DNA of 10,280 nucleotides from an uncultured Eubacteriales bacterium (GTDB lineage: Bacteria; Bacillota; Clostridia; Oscillospirales; Oscillospiraceae): NCBI GenBank assembly GCA_900555665.1, contig USLX01000065.1:1-10280 (forward strand). The letters are read 5' to 3'. Below, piece by piece: positions 1-6,221 of the stretch. How positions within the stretch are numbered: the first letter of the stretch is position 1; the number at the start of each line of letters is the position of its first letter. The notes beneath the pieces were generated by a model. That model was given only the letters and a program-made list of their open reading frames with translations. It had not been told where the DNA came from and searched no databases. A program made the translations under genes and the position numbers.

Positions 1-105
1 AAGACATTTTTTCGCAGGAATACTGACGTATTTCAAGGAAAAATGACGCGGCACAGCGTGAAAAGGCCCGCTGTCCAGGTGCGTCGGGAGTTGGAAGAAT
101 ACACC
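1..105. other. Unassigned segment downstream of the homocysteine methyltransferase
   Basis: This stretch lies between the window edge and the methyltransferase stop codon. The first 60 bases are about 43% GC, clearly below the neighbouring gene. It contains two small dyads: AATAC at 19-23 pairs with GTATT at 28-32, and ACAGCG pairs with CGCTGT around 52-78. On the minus strand the reading frame stays open past the methyltransferase TAG to the window edge (35 codons), but no start or ribosome binding site is seen. No clean intrinsic terminator is visible. It may be a noncoding repeat or the tail of a transcript; I cannot identify it. Confidence 0.3.
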
Positions 106-993
106 CTAGGCTTTGTCCGCGGGGGAGAGGGCGGAATGGAGGGCGCGGATGTGGGTGGGGGTGGTGCCGCAGCAGCCGCCGACGAGGGTTGCGCCGGAGT
201 CGACCAGGCGGCGCATATGGCGGGCGAAGTCTTCCGGGCCCATGGAATAGACGGCGCGGCCATCTTCGGTCATGGTGGGCAGGCCGGCGTTCGGCTTGGC
301 GAGGACCGGGAGGGCACAGGCGGCACGGACGCCGGAGACGACGGAGACGAGCAGGTCCGGGCCGTTGGAGCAGTTGACGCCGATGGCGTCGGCCCCGAGC
401 TCGGGCAGGATTTCGGCGGCTTCGAAGAGATTGCCGCCGAAGTAGCACTGGCCGTCGGTCTGGACGGAGAAGGAGCAGAGGATGGGCAGGTCACACAGGG
501 CACGCACGGCCTCGAGGGCGGCCATGGATTCGGTGAGGCCCATGAGCGTTTCGATGAGGAAAAGGTCGACGCCGGCCTCCAGCTGCGCCTCGGCCTGCTC
601 GGTGTAGACGGAGAGGAGGGATTTATAGGCCGCGTCGTCTCCGGAGGGGACGGGTTGGCCGGTGGTGGTGAGATCGCCGGCAACGAGGGCGGTCTCGCCG
701 ACGGCCTCGCGGGAAATGGCGACGAGAGCGCGGTTGAGCGGCGCGACACGCTGCTCCAGGCCGTGATGGGCGAGGAGGACGCGGTTGGCCCCGAAGGTGG
801 GGGCAATGACGAGTTCACTGCCGGCGGCGATATAGGCGCGTTGGAGATCTTGCAGGGGCTCGGGATGGTCGAGGATCCACGCCTCGCTGCACACGCCGAC
901 AGGCATGCCGGCCAGGCGGAGGTTGGTGCCCGTGGCACCGTCGAGCAGGCGGGGGCGTTCAGCGGCCCAGGTTTGGAAGGTTTCTCGGTTCAT
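106..993 (-). CDS. Homocysteine S-methyltransferase family protein (stand-alone Hcy domain)
   Basis: This cytoplasmic enzyme is predicted to transfer a methyl group to homocysteine, giving methionine. The 295-residue protein is one Hcy-binding barrel. It starts with the DGATGT motif (18-23), carries APTFGANR (64-71) and E148 in an ETLMGLTE segment, and has the three zinc cysteines of the family: C208 in GVNCSN and C274/C275 in GGCCGT. Their spacing closely matches that of the N-terminal module of cobalamin-dependent methionine synthase MetH. No cobalamin or folate domain follows, so it is either an MmuM-type enzyme using S-methylmethionine or a split MetH module that needs a separate corrinoid protein; the sequence does not decide. 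The ATG at 993 is preferred over the in-frame ATG at 1053 because the promoter -10 lies at 1025-1030 and GAGGTAGG precedes 993. Confidence 0.9.
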   Translation of the reverse strand: MNRETFQTWAAERPRLLDGATGTNLRLAGMPVGVCSEAWILDHPEPLQDLQRAYIAAGSELVIAPTFGANRVLLAHHGLEQRVAPLNRALVAISREAVGETALVAGDLTTTGQPVPSGDDAAYKSLLSVYTEQAEAQLEAGVDLFLIETLMGLTESMAALEAVRALCDLPILCSFSVQTDGQCYFGGNLFEAAEILPELGADAIGVNCSNGPDLLVSVVSGVRAACALPVLAKPNAGLPTMTEDGRAVYSMGPEDFARHMRRLVDSGATLVGGCCGTTPTHIRALHSALSPADKA

Positions 994-1024
994 ATGCCTA
1001 CCTCGGAAGGAAAAAGTTTGCTTC

Positions 1025-1053
1025 ATTATAGCAAAGAGACGGGGGAGAATCAA
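1025..1053 (-). promoter_or_regulatory. Sigma-A promoter of the homocysteine methyltransferase gene
   Basis: On the minus strand, -35 TTGATT (1048-1053) and a perfect -10 TATAAT (1025-1030) are separated by 17 bases, with an extended TGC just before the -10. Transcription would start near 1018, leaving a leader of about 25 nt. That is too short for a SAM riboswitch or T-box, so methionine control is not apparent in the RNA. It is the best match to consensus in the window. Confidence 0.85.
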
Positions 1054-1111
1054 TGGCTTTTTTCGGAGAGATGGGGCGTTTGGTGCGGCTGGGGAGGGGC
1101 GTTGCGGGTGC

Positions 1112-1145
1112 AGAAAAGCCGGGGCGCTGCACCGCAGCGCCCCGG
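1112..1145 (-). terminator. Intrinsic terminator after pnp
   Basis: On the minus strand a perfect 12-bp GC-rich stem (1134-1145 with 1119-1130) closes a three-base loop and is followed by CTTTTC. It begins 11 bases after the pnp stop codon and separates pnp from the downstream methyltransferase gene, which has its own promoter. Confidence 0.9.
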
Positions 1146-1156
1146 ATCTGATTGGA

Positions 1157-3289
1157 TTACTTCTTGTCGGCGTTTGCCAGTTCCTTCAGTGCATCCTTGC
1201 GGCTGAGGTTGACGCGGCCCTTTTCGTCGATCTCGGTGACCTTGACCCAGGTCATGTCGCCGATGTTCAGGACATCTTCGACCTTTTCCACGCGGCGGTT
1301 TTCCAGCTTGGAGATGTGGATCATGCCGTCCTTGCCCGGAGCCAGCTCGACAAACGCGCCGATGGGCAGGATGCGAACGACCTTGCCGTAGTACAGCTTG
1401 CCGACCTCGGGGACGAAGCAGATGTCGTCGATCATCTTCTTGGCGGCGTCACAGGAGGCGGCGTCGGGAGAAGCGATGTGGATGGTGCCGTCGTCGTCGA
1501 TGTCGACCTGCGCGCCGGACTCTGCCACGATCTTCTGGATCATGGAGCCGCCCTTGCCGATGACCTCGCGGATCTTGTCGACGTCGATCTTCATGGTGAG
1601 CATCTTGGGCGCGAACTCGGAGACATGGTCACGCGGCTTGGCGATGCAGGGGATCATGATCTCGTTGAGGATCTCAAGACGGGCCTTGCGGCAGCGCTCG
1701 AGCGCGTCGGCAATGATCTCCATGGTCAGACCGTCGTTCTTCAGGTCCATCTGGATGGCGGTGACGCCTTCGGTGGTACCGGCGACCTTGAAGTCCATCT
1801 CGCCGTGGAAGTCTTCCACGCCCTGGATGTCGGTGAAGGTTCTCCATTCGCCGGTCTCCTTGTCGGAGATCAGGCCGCAGGAGATGCCGGCGACCGGGCG
1901 TTTGATCGGCACGCCCGCGTCCATCAGGGCCAGCGTGGAGCCGCAGATGGAAGCCTGCGACGTGGAGCCGTTGGAGGAGACGACCTCGGAGACAACGCGG
2001 ATGCAGTACGGGAACTCCTCAACGGAGGGCAGCACCGGCACGAGCGCCTTTTCGGCCAGTGAGCCGTGGCCGACTTCGCGGCGGGAGGTGGAACGGGCCG
2101 CACGGGCCTCGCCAGTCGACCACTGCGGCATGTTGTAGTGGTGGATATAGCGCTTTTCGGTCTCGTCGTAGATGGTATCGAGCTTCTGGCAGGCGGAGAG
2201 GGTGTTGAGCGTGCAGATGGAGAGCACCTGCGTCTGACCGCGGGTGAAAAGGCCCGAGCCATGCACGCGCGGCAGCACGCCGACCTCGGCGTCCAGCGGG
2301 CGGATATCGTCGGGGCCGCGGCCGTCGACACGTTTGCCGGCGAGCAGCCACTTTTTGACGACCTTCTTCTGCATCTTGTAGAGGCAGACATCGATCTGGA
2401 CGTCGAAGTCCTCGCCGTACTTTTCGCCGAACTTGTCCTTGAAGTCGACAACGGCGGCGGTCAGGCGCTCTTCACGGACGTTCTTGTCGTCGGTGTCGAG
2501 GGCGTACTCGATCTTGTCCATGCCGTAGTTCATGAGATCGTCGAGCATTTCGTGGTTGACGGCGGCCTTCTCAAAGGAGAACTTCGGCTTGCCGATGGTG
2601 TCGACGATGTGGTTGATGAACTCGACAACCTTGACGTTCGTCTCATGGGCGAGCTTGATGCACTCCATGAGGATGTCTTCCTTGATTTCCTTGGCCTCGG
2701 TTTCGATCATGACGACCTTCTCGTGGGTCGAGGCGATGGTGACGAAGCACTGGCAGGCGTTGCGCTCGTCCTGAGACGGGTTGACGATATACTTGCCGTC
2801 GAGGTAGCAGACGTTGGTCGTGGCCGTCGGGCCGTTCCAGGGAATGTCGGAATAGGCCATGACGAGGGACGAGCCGATGGAGGCGACGATCTCAACGGGG
2901 TTGTCATAGTCCTGCGCGAGGATGGTGTTGGTCAGGACGACGTCGTTGCGCAGCTCTTCGTCGAAGAGGGGGCGCATCGGACGGTCGATGAGGCGGGAGA
3001 TGAGGATGCCGCGCTCGGACGGACGGCCCTCGCGGCGGTTGAAGGAGCCGGGGATGCGGCCCACGGCGTACATCCGCTCTTCGACCTCGATGGTCAGCGG
3101 GAAATAGTCGATGCCGGCCTTCGGCAGCGGAGACGCAACAGCCGTCACGAGCACGACAGTGTCGCCGTAGCGGCAGATGGCCTCGGCGTTGCAGAGCTCG
3201 GCGACCTTACCGGTCTCGACCGTGAAGGTACGGCCGCCGATGTCGGTCTCGAAGATGTGGTGGTTGGGATACTGTTTTCTGGTAACCAT
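1157..3289 (-). CDS. pnp: Polynucleotide phosphorylase (polyribonucleotide nucleotidyltransferase)
   Basis: PNPase degrades RNA from the 3' end by phosphorolysis, releasing nucleoside diphosphates, and can run in reverse to add tails. It works in the cytoplasm as a trimer in RNA turnover. The 710-residue protein has the full family layout: first RNase PH domain (about 10-145, with FNRREGRPSERG at 83-94), helical domain (about 150-310), second RNase PH domain (about 318-550), KH domain with the GKGG loop (579-582), and S1 domain (about 628-697). D493, D499 and K501 in the EDFHGEMDFK segment match the catalytic, metal-binding D486, D492 and K494 of the E. coli enzyme. The phosphate-site motif SSNGSTSQ is at 438-445. 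AGGAGG at 3296-3301 sets the ATG start. It follows rpsO, a conserved order in bacteria, and is followed by a strong terminator. Confidence 0.98.
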   Translation of the reverse strand: MVTRKQYPNHHIFETDIGGRTFTVETGKVAELCNAEAICRYGDTVVLVTAVASPLPKAGIDYFPLTIEVEERMYAVGRIPGSFNRREGRPSERGILISRLIDRPMRPLFDEELRNDVVLTNTILAQDYDNPVEIVASIGSSLVMAYSDIPWNGPTATTNVCYLDGKYIVNPSQDERNACQCFVTIASTHEKVVMIETEAKEIKEDILMECIKLAHETNVKVVEFINHIVDTIGKPKFSFEKAAVNHEMLDDLMNYGMDKIEYALDTDDKNVREERLTAAVVDFKDKFGEKYGEDFDVQIDVCLYKMQKKVVKKWLLAGKRVDGRGPDDIRPLDAEVGVLPRVHGSGLFTRGQTQVLSICTLNTLSACQKLDTIYDETEKRYIHHYNMPQWSTGEARAARSTSRREVGHGSLAEKALVPVLPSVEEFPYCIRVVSEVVSSNGSTSQASICGSTLALMDAGVPIKRPVAGISCGLISDKETGEWRTFTDIQGVEDFHGEMDFKVAGTTEGVTAIQMDLKNDGLTMEIIADALERCRKARLEILNEIMIPCIAKPRDHVSEFAPKMLTMKIDVDKIREVIGKGGSMIQKIVAESGAQVDIDDDGTIHIASPDAASCDAAKKMIDDICFVPEVGKLYYGKVVRILPIGAFVELAPGKDGMIHISKLENRRVEKVEDVLNIGDMTWVKVTEIDEKGRVNLSRKDALKELANADKK

Positions 3290-3315
3290 GAAAAACCTCC
3301 TAAGAATATGGTGGC

Positions 3316-3385
3316 GCGCGGGAGGTTTAGCACTTGAAACAAAGCCGGGGTCCGGCCCTCTTTCAACTGCTAAATATCCCCGCGC
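3316..3385 (-). promoter_or_regulatory. Long imperfect hairpin in the pnp leader, candidate RNase III site
   Basis: In the minus-strand RNA, 3379-3385 pairs with 3316-3322 (7 bp), 3368-3374 with 3326-3332 (7 bp), 3361-3366 with 3334-3339 (6 bp), and 3352-3356 with 3344-3348 (5 bp), with a three-base apical loop. Small internal loops and G-U pairs lie between these blocks. The hairpin ends 14 bases upstream of the AGGAGG of pnp and has no U-tract, so it is not a terminator. RNase III is known to cut rpsO-pnp leader hairpins in E. coli and Streptomyces, and in E. coli this underlies autoregulation by PNPase. The same role here is inferred from position and shape. Confidence 0.65.
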
Positions 3386-3403
3386 TGCAGTGAATGGATG
3401 CGG

Positions 3404-3430
3404 AAAAAGGGAGGCCCAAACGGGCCTCCC
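3404..3430 (-). terminator. Intrinsic terminator between rpsO and pnp
   Basis: On the minus strand a perfect 9-bp stem (3422-3430 with 3409-3417) around a GTTT loop is followed by TTTTT (3404-3408). It lies 9 bases after the rpsO stop codon. No convincing promoter is visible between it and pnp, so pnp probably depends on partial read-through, and the terminator would set the rpsO to pnp ratio. Confidence 0.85.
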
Positions 3431-3439
3431 GGTTGCGCA

Positions 3440-3706
3440 TTACTTACGGATGCCCAGTTCCGCGATGATCGCACGATAACGGTTGATGTCCTTCTTGGCC
3501 AGGTAGTCGAGCAGGCTGCGGCGCTTACCGACCATCATCAGAAGGCCACGGCGGGAGTGATTGTCCTGCTTGTGCTCACGAAGGTGCTCGTTCAGGTCGT
3601 TGATCCGATGGGTCAGGACGGCAATCTGAACCTCGGGCGAACCGGTGTCGCCGGGATGGGTCGCGTACTTTTCGATAATTGCGGTCTTTTCTTCTTTGCG
3701 CATCAT
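3440..3706 (-). CDS. rpsO: 30S ribosomal protein S15
   Basis: S15 binds 16S rRNA in the platform of the small ribosomal subunit early in assembly. The 88-residue product has the normal family length and the hallmark segments: THPGDTGSPEVQIA (16-29), HLREHKQDNHSRRGL (41-55) and KRRSLLDYL (61-69). The start is one of two adjacent ATGs (3706 or 3703), preceded by AGGTGG about 9 bases upstream. It has its own promoter about 130 bases upstream, a leader long enough for S15 autoregulation, and a terminator between it and pnp. Confidence 0.98.
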   Translation of the reverse strand: MMRKEEKTAIIEKYATHPGDTGSPEVQIAVLTHRINDLNEHLREHKQDNHSRRGLLMMVGKRRSLLDYLAKKDINRYRAIIAELGIRK

Positions 3707-3715
3707 AGTGTGTTT

Positions 3716-3826
3716 CCACCTTTCAAAAATTTTCCCGCGCTCTAAGTGGTGGGTCAGGTGTGTGCCGATGTGAAAATCCGGCGATGTCCCAAAACTGAGA
3801 GAGGGGCTGCGGCGCAGGGCGCCGAC
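3716..3826 (-). promoter_or_regulatory. rpsO 5' leader with possible autoregulatory folds
   Basis: The predicted leader is about 120 nt. Near its 5' end GGCGC and GCGCC (3819-3823 with 3811-3815) can form a hairpin. Nearer the gene, CCACC (complement of 3748-3752) can pair with GGTGG of the ribosome binding site (complement of 3716-3720), which would hide it. S15 is known to repress its own mRNA through leader structures that differ among bacteria; applying that here is inference. Confidence 0.35.
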
Positions 3827-3833
3827 TTTGTTA

Positions 3834-3862
3834 AGAATAGCATAGAATGTTGAAAAAGTAAA
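3834..3862 (-). promoter_or_regulatory. Sigma-A promoter of rpsO
   Basis: On the minus strand, -35 TTTACT (3857-3862) and -10 TATTCT (3834-3839) are separated by 17 bases, with an extended TGC before the -10. It lies in an AT-rich stretch that stands out from the GC-rich surroundings. Transcription would start near 3827. Confidence 0.7.
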
Positions 3863-3924
3863 GCACTTTTTGCGGAAAAGGAAGGGGAAAGCGGGGGCGT
3901 ATTTTGACCGTTTCCATAGATTTC

Positions 3925-3949
3925 AAGAAAGACGCCGGGGAAGCCGGCG
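3925..3949 (-). terminator. Probable intrinsic terminator of the DUF554 gene
   Basis: On the minus strand CGCCGG (3944-3949) pairs with CCGGCG (3933-3938) around a five-base loop and is followed by TCTTTCTT. It lies about 50 bases after the DUF554 stop codon and upstream of the rpsO promoter. The U-tract is interrupted, so the call is moderate. Confidence 0.5.
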
Positions 3950-3996
3950 GCCCTGGGGAGACTGCTTTGGAGAAATGGGACAAAATGCGCGGGGGA

Positions 3997-4713
3997 TCAG
4001 AGAAAGAAGGAGAGGGCGACGGCAAAGAGGAGGGTGGGGAGAAGGTTGGCCACGGGGATGCGCTTGTCCCAGATGAGGTTGACGCCGACGCAGAAGACGA
4101 GGATGGAGCCGGTGAGGGCGAGGGCGGCGGTGGCCTGGGCGGTCATGACGGGCTTTAAGAAGCGGGCAAAGAGCGTCACGAGGCCCTGGAGCACGGCGAC
4201 GGGGATGGCGGAGAAGAGGCAGCCGCGGCCCATGGTGGCGGAGAGCACCATGACGATGATTGCGTCGAGGATGGCCTTGGTGACGAGCAGGGAAATATCG
4301 CCGAAGAGGCCGTCGTTGATGGCACCGACAACGGCCATGGCGCCGATGGAGACGGTGAAGGAGGCGGTGAGGAAGCCGTCGAGGAAGGTGGCGTCGCCTT
4401 CGGCGCCGGTACGGGCGCGGAGCCAGCGGCCGAAGCGCTCAAGCTGACCCTCCAGGTCGAGCGCGCCGCCGAGGATGCCGCCGCCGATGAAGCTGAGGAT
4501 GACCAGCATGGTGCCGCCGGAGGAGAGCGCGCCGTCCTGCACGGTGAGCATGTGCTCCATCGCCCCGGCGAGGCCGAGGAAGAGCACGCAGACGCCCATG
4601 CCCTTCATGAGCGCGTCGGAGACGCGCTGCGGCAGGGCGCGCTTGAGCAGAAGGCCGAGCGCGCCGCCGGCGACGATGGCGGCAGCGTTGATGATGGTTC
4701 CGAGTCCGGTCAT
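3997..4713 (-). CDS. DUF554 family integral membrane protein
   Basis: This 238-residue protein is almost entirely hydrophobic, with about seven or eight membrane segments (roughly 5-22, 38-52, 67-83, 115-133, 142-160, 165-185, 195-214 and 221-238). Family features are visible: the N-terminal MTGLGTIINAAAIVAGG stretch, a central SIGAMAVVGAINDG segment (122-135) followed by GDISLLVTKAILD, and MGRGCLFSAIPVAVLQG (161-177). This matches the DUF554 (YdfK/YqgA-like) family, a presumed transporter or channel of unknown substrate. Length is typical. The ATG at 4713 has a purine-rich GAGGGG upstream; the frame remains open to 5196, but that part is the shadow of the cca gene. It has its own promoter immediately downstream of cca. 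Confidence 0.9.
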   Translation of the reverse strand: MTGLGTIINAAAIVAGGALGLLLKRALPQRVSDALMKGMGVCVLFLGLAGAMEHMLTVQDGALSSGGTMLVILSFIGGGILGGALDLEGQLERFGRWLRARTGAEGDATFLDGFLTASFTVSIGAMAVVGAINDGLFGDISLLVTKAILDAIIVMVLSATMGRGCLFSAIPVAVLQGLVTLFARFLKPVMTAQATAALALTGSILVFCVGVNLIWDKRIPVANLLPTLLFAVALSFFL

Positions 4714-4746
4714 AAAAAATCCCCTCTTCCGGCAGAATACCGAAGT

Positions 4747-4775
4747 ATTGTAGCGCCGGGAGCGGGGATTTTCAA
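4747..4775 (-). promoter_or_regulatory. Sigma-A promoter of the DUF554 gene
   Basis: On the minus strand, -35 TTGAAA (4770-4775) and -10 TACAAT (4747-4752) are separated by 17 bases; each matches consensus at five of six positions. The -35 overlaps the cca stop codon. A small dyad, AATAC-TTCG-GTATT (4736-4749), overlaps the -10 and the likely start site near 4740. Confidence 0.75.
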
Positions 4776-5881
4776 GACGGAGTTTCGAGGTTTTTTGCGA
4801 GGCGGAGCAGCGTCTCGCGGCGGTTATCCGCGGGGAAGCGCAGGACGTGGGCGAGCAGATTCGTGAGAAGACGGCCCAGGGCGGGGCCGCGCACGTCCGG
4901 AAAGTCACGCCCGGAGACGGCAAGATCACACAGGCAGACGCACTCGCCGGAGGCGAGGATCTCCTCGGCGGCGTCCGTCTGCGCGAGGGCGGCGAGCAGG
5001 CGGGCACTTTGCGCGCCTTCGGCGGCGAGGAGCTGCTTCCAGCCAAGGCGGGTATCGGGCGGGGGCCAGTGGGCACGCGCCGTCTGGCAGAGGCGGACGA
5101 GCTTTGCGGGCAGGCGGAAGGCGGAAAAATCCAGCTCCGGCACGAGAAGGCCGAAGCCGGCCCAGCGGGCCTCCGGCGTGGGGGGGAGGGCGGCAAGCGG
5201 CGAAAGATCGTGCGCGCCGGTCAGGCCGCAGGAGGTGAGAAGGCCGGATTGGATCATGGTATCGGCCCAGTGCGGGGCGGGGGAGAGGAGCGTTTTTTGC
5301 ACCTCCTCGGTGATGCGCTCGCGCGAGAGGTTTTTGCAGAGCGGGGCGCAGCACAAAAGCGCGCTCCAACTGGCAGGTTCGACGGAAAAGCCGAGCTGGG
5401 CGGCGAAGCGGCAGGCGCGCAGCATCCGCAGCGCGTCCTCGGAGAAACGGCGCTCCGGCTCGCCGACGCAGCGCAGAAGCCCGGCGGCAAGGTCGGCCCG
5501 ACCGCCGTGGTAGTCACGCAGGGCACCGCGCTGATCCATGGCCATGGCGTTGACGGTGAAATCGCGCCGGGCGGTATCTTCACGGAGGGTACGGACAAAG
5601 CGGACGGCGTCGGGGTGGCGGCTGTCGCGGTAGGCCCCGTCGGCGCGGTAGGTTGTGACTTCGACGGGGGTGCCGCCCAGAAGGACAGTGACGGTGCCGT
5701 GGGCGAGGCCGGTGGGGATGGCGGAGGGGAAGAGGGCGAGAATTTGCTCCGGAAGGGCGGAGGTGGTGACGTCCCAGTCGTGGATGGGACGGCCAAGGAG
5801 CGTGTCGCGCACGCAGCCGCCGACGTACCAGGATTCAAAGCCCGCTGCCTGCAGAGTATCCAAAACAGCATCGGGGCGCAT
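4772..5881 (-). CDS. cca: CCA tRNA nucleotidyltransferase, class II
   Basis: This enzyme adds or repairs the 3' CCA end of tRNAs from CTP and ATP without a template. The 369-residue protein shows the class II motifs in order: GGCVRD (21-26); the metal-binding HDWDVTTSA with D35 and D37; the flexible-loop segment YRADGAYRDSRHP (78-90) leading into RRDFTVNAMA (105-114); the base-selecting EDALR (148-152); and ERITEE (188-193). The C-terminal DLAVSGRDF (319-327) segment is typical of Firmicutes enzymes. It is shorter than the roughly 400-residue enzymes of E. coli and B. subtilis and has no HD domain. The intact flexible loop argues against a CC-only enzyme, but an A-adding-only form cannot be excluded. 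AGGAGG seven bases upstream sets the ATG at 5881. Confidence 0.93.
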   Translation of the reverse strand: MRPDAVLDTLQAAGFESWYVGGCVRDTLLGRPIHDWDVTTSALPEQILALFPSAIPTGLAHGTVTVLLGGTPVEVTTYRADGAYRDSRHPDAVRFVRTLREDTARRDFTVNAMAMDQRGALRDYHGGRADLAAGLLRCVGEPERRFSEDALRMLRACRFAAQLGFSVEPASWSALLCCAPLCKNLSRERITEEVQKTLLSPAPHWADTMIQSGLLTSCGLTGAHDLSPLAALPPTPEARWAGFGLLVPELDFSAFRLPAKLVRLCQTARAHWPPPDTRLGWKQLLAAEGAQSARLLAALAQTDAAEEILASGECVCLCDLAVSGRDFPDVRGPALGRLLTNLLAHVLRFPADNRRETLLRLAKNLETPS

Positions 5882-5912
5882 GGACGGCCCTCCTTTCCCG
5901 GTTTTTCTTTTA

Positions 5913-5942
5913 CTTATATCATAAAAGGGGGAGGCGGCGCAA
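5913..5942 (-). promoter_or_regulatory. Sigma-A promoter of cca
   Basis: On the minus strand an extended -10, TGA plus TATAAG (5913-5918), lies 18 bases from a weak -35 TTGCGC (5937-5942). The start would be near 5906, giving a leader of about 25 nt. Confidence 0.6.
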
Positions 5943-5977
5943 GGCGGAAAATTGAACAAAAGTTTACAGTTTTCCCC

Positions 5978-6006
5978 TTGTATCGCAAAAATGCTTCTGA
6001 TAAAAT
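5978..6006 (+). promoter_or_regulatory. Sigma-A promoter of the structured leader and TIM-barrel gene
   Basis: On the plus strand, TTGTAT (5978-5983) and TAAAAT (6001-6006) are 17 bases apart, with an extended TGA before the -10. The predicted start, near 6013, falls just before the closing stem of the leader. Together with the divergent cca promoter it occupies the AT-rich part of a 340-base intergenic region. Confidence 0.65.
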
Positions 6007-6020
6007 GAAAAAATAACAAT

Positions 6021-6205
6021 AGCGCCGCTTGACAAGAGCACACATGGTTTTCCGGGGGCCAAACGACCTCTGGCATCGTTATCCTCGCCCGTGGGCGACG
6101 GCCCGCCCGCCTCGTCTGCCTCGCCGGCTGCCGTTGATCCTCCGGGAAAACCCGGAGACCCGCCGGAACGTCCTGCGGGCATGTGTGCTCTTGCCAAGCG
6201 ACGCT
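6021..6205 (+). ncRNA. Candidate structured leader RNA of unknown class
   Basis: The two ends pair: 6021-6024 with 6202-6205 (4 bp), 6027-6031 with 6195-6199 (5 bp) and 6033-6046 with 6180-6193 (14 uninterrupted bp), separated by a two-by-two internal loop and a single mismatch. Inside, 6056-6060 can pair with 6100-6104 enclosing hairpins 6062-6080 and 6085-6098. Two hairpins then abut the closing stem: 6140-6157 (7 bp, AAAA loop) and 6159-6179 (5 bp, mismatch, 3 bp). This is a multibranched fold of about 185 nt that ends directly before the ribosome binding site of the next gene and has no U-tract after it. I recognise no T-box, SAM, lysine, cobalamin, FMN, M-box, fluoride or guanidine signature. 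A 6S-like RNA of similar size is a possible alternative. Confidence 0.6.
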
Positions 6206-6221
6206 AGAAAGGAAGAAGCCT

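Noticed and set aside
43..3337. Long plus-strand open frames opposite the methyltransferase and pnp (387, 385 and 423 codons)
   Set aside because: They are antisense to genes with complete family motifs, have low-complexity Gly/Ala/Asp/Val-rich composition, and follow from high GC at third codon positions.
3316..3385. Terminator upstream of pnp
   Set aside because: The hairpin has no downstream U-tract and contains internal loops; the true terminator-like hairpin is at 3404-3430.
4714..5196. N-terminal extension of the DUF554 frame to 399 codons
   Set aside because: The extension overlaps cca on the same strand in another frame, is Pro/Ser/Arg-rich, and ends at a clear ATG with a promoter just upstream at 4747-4775.
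5882..6076. Upstream extension of cca to an ATG at 6076
   Set aside because: The extension crosses the predicted cca promoter and lacks homology-like features; AGGAGG correctly precedes the ATG at 5881.
6027..6199. Reading the long inverted repeat as terminal repeats of a small transposable element (MITE)
   Set aside because: No target-site duplication flanks the repeats, the interior has its own nested hairpins, and the element sits exactly between a promoter and a ribosome binding site. A repeat search could still reopen this.
6021..6205. Known riboswitch or T-box in the leader
   Set aside because: I looked for T-box, SAM-I, lysine, cobalamin, FMN, M-box, ydaO, guanidine-I and fluoride signature sequences and found none.
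6183..6221. ATG at 6183 as the start of the TIM-barrel gene
   Set aside because: It lies inside the 3' strand of the leader's closing stem and has no ribosome binding site; AAAGGAAG precedes the ATG at 6222.
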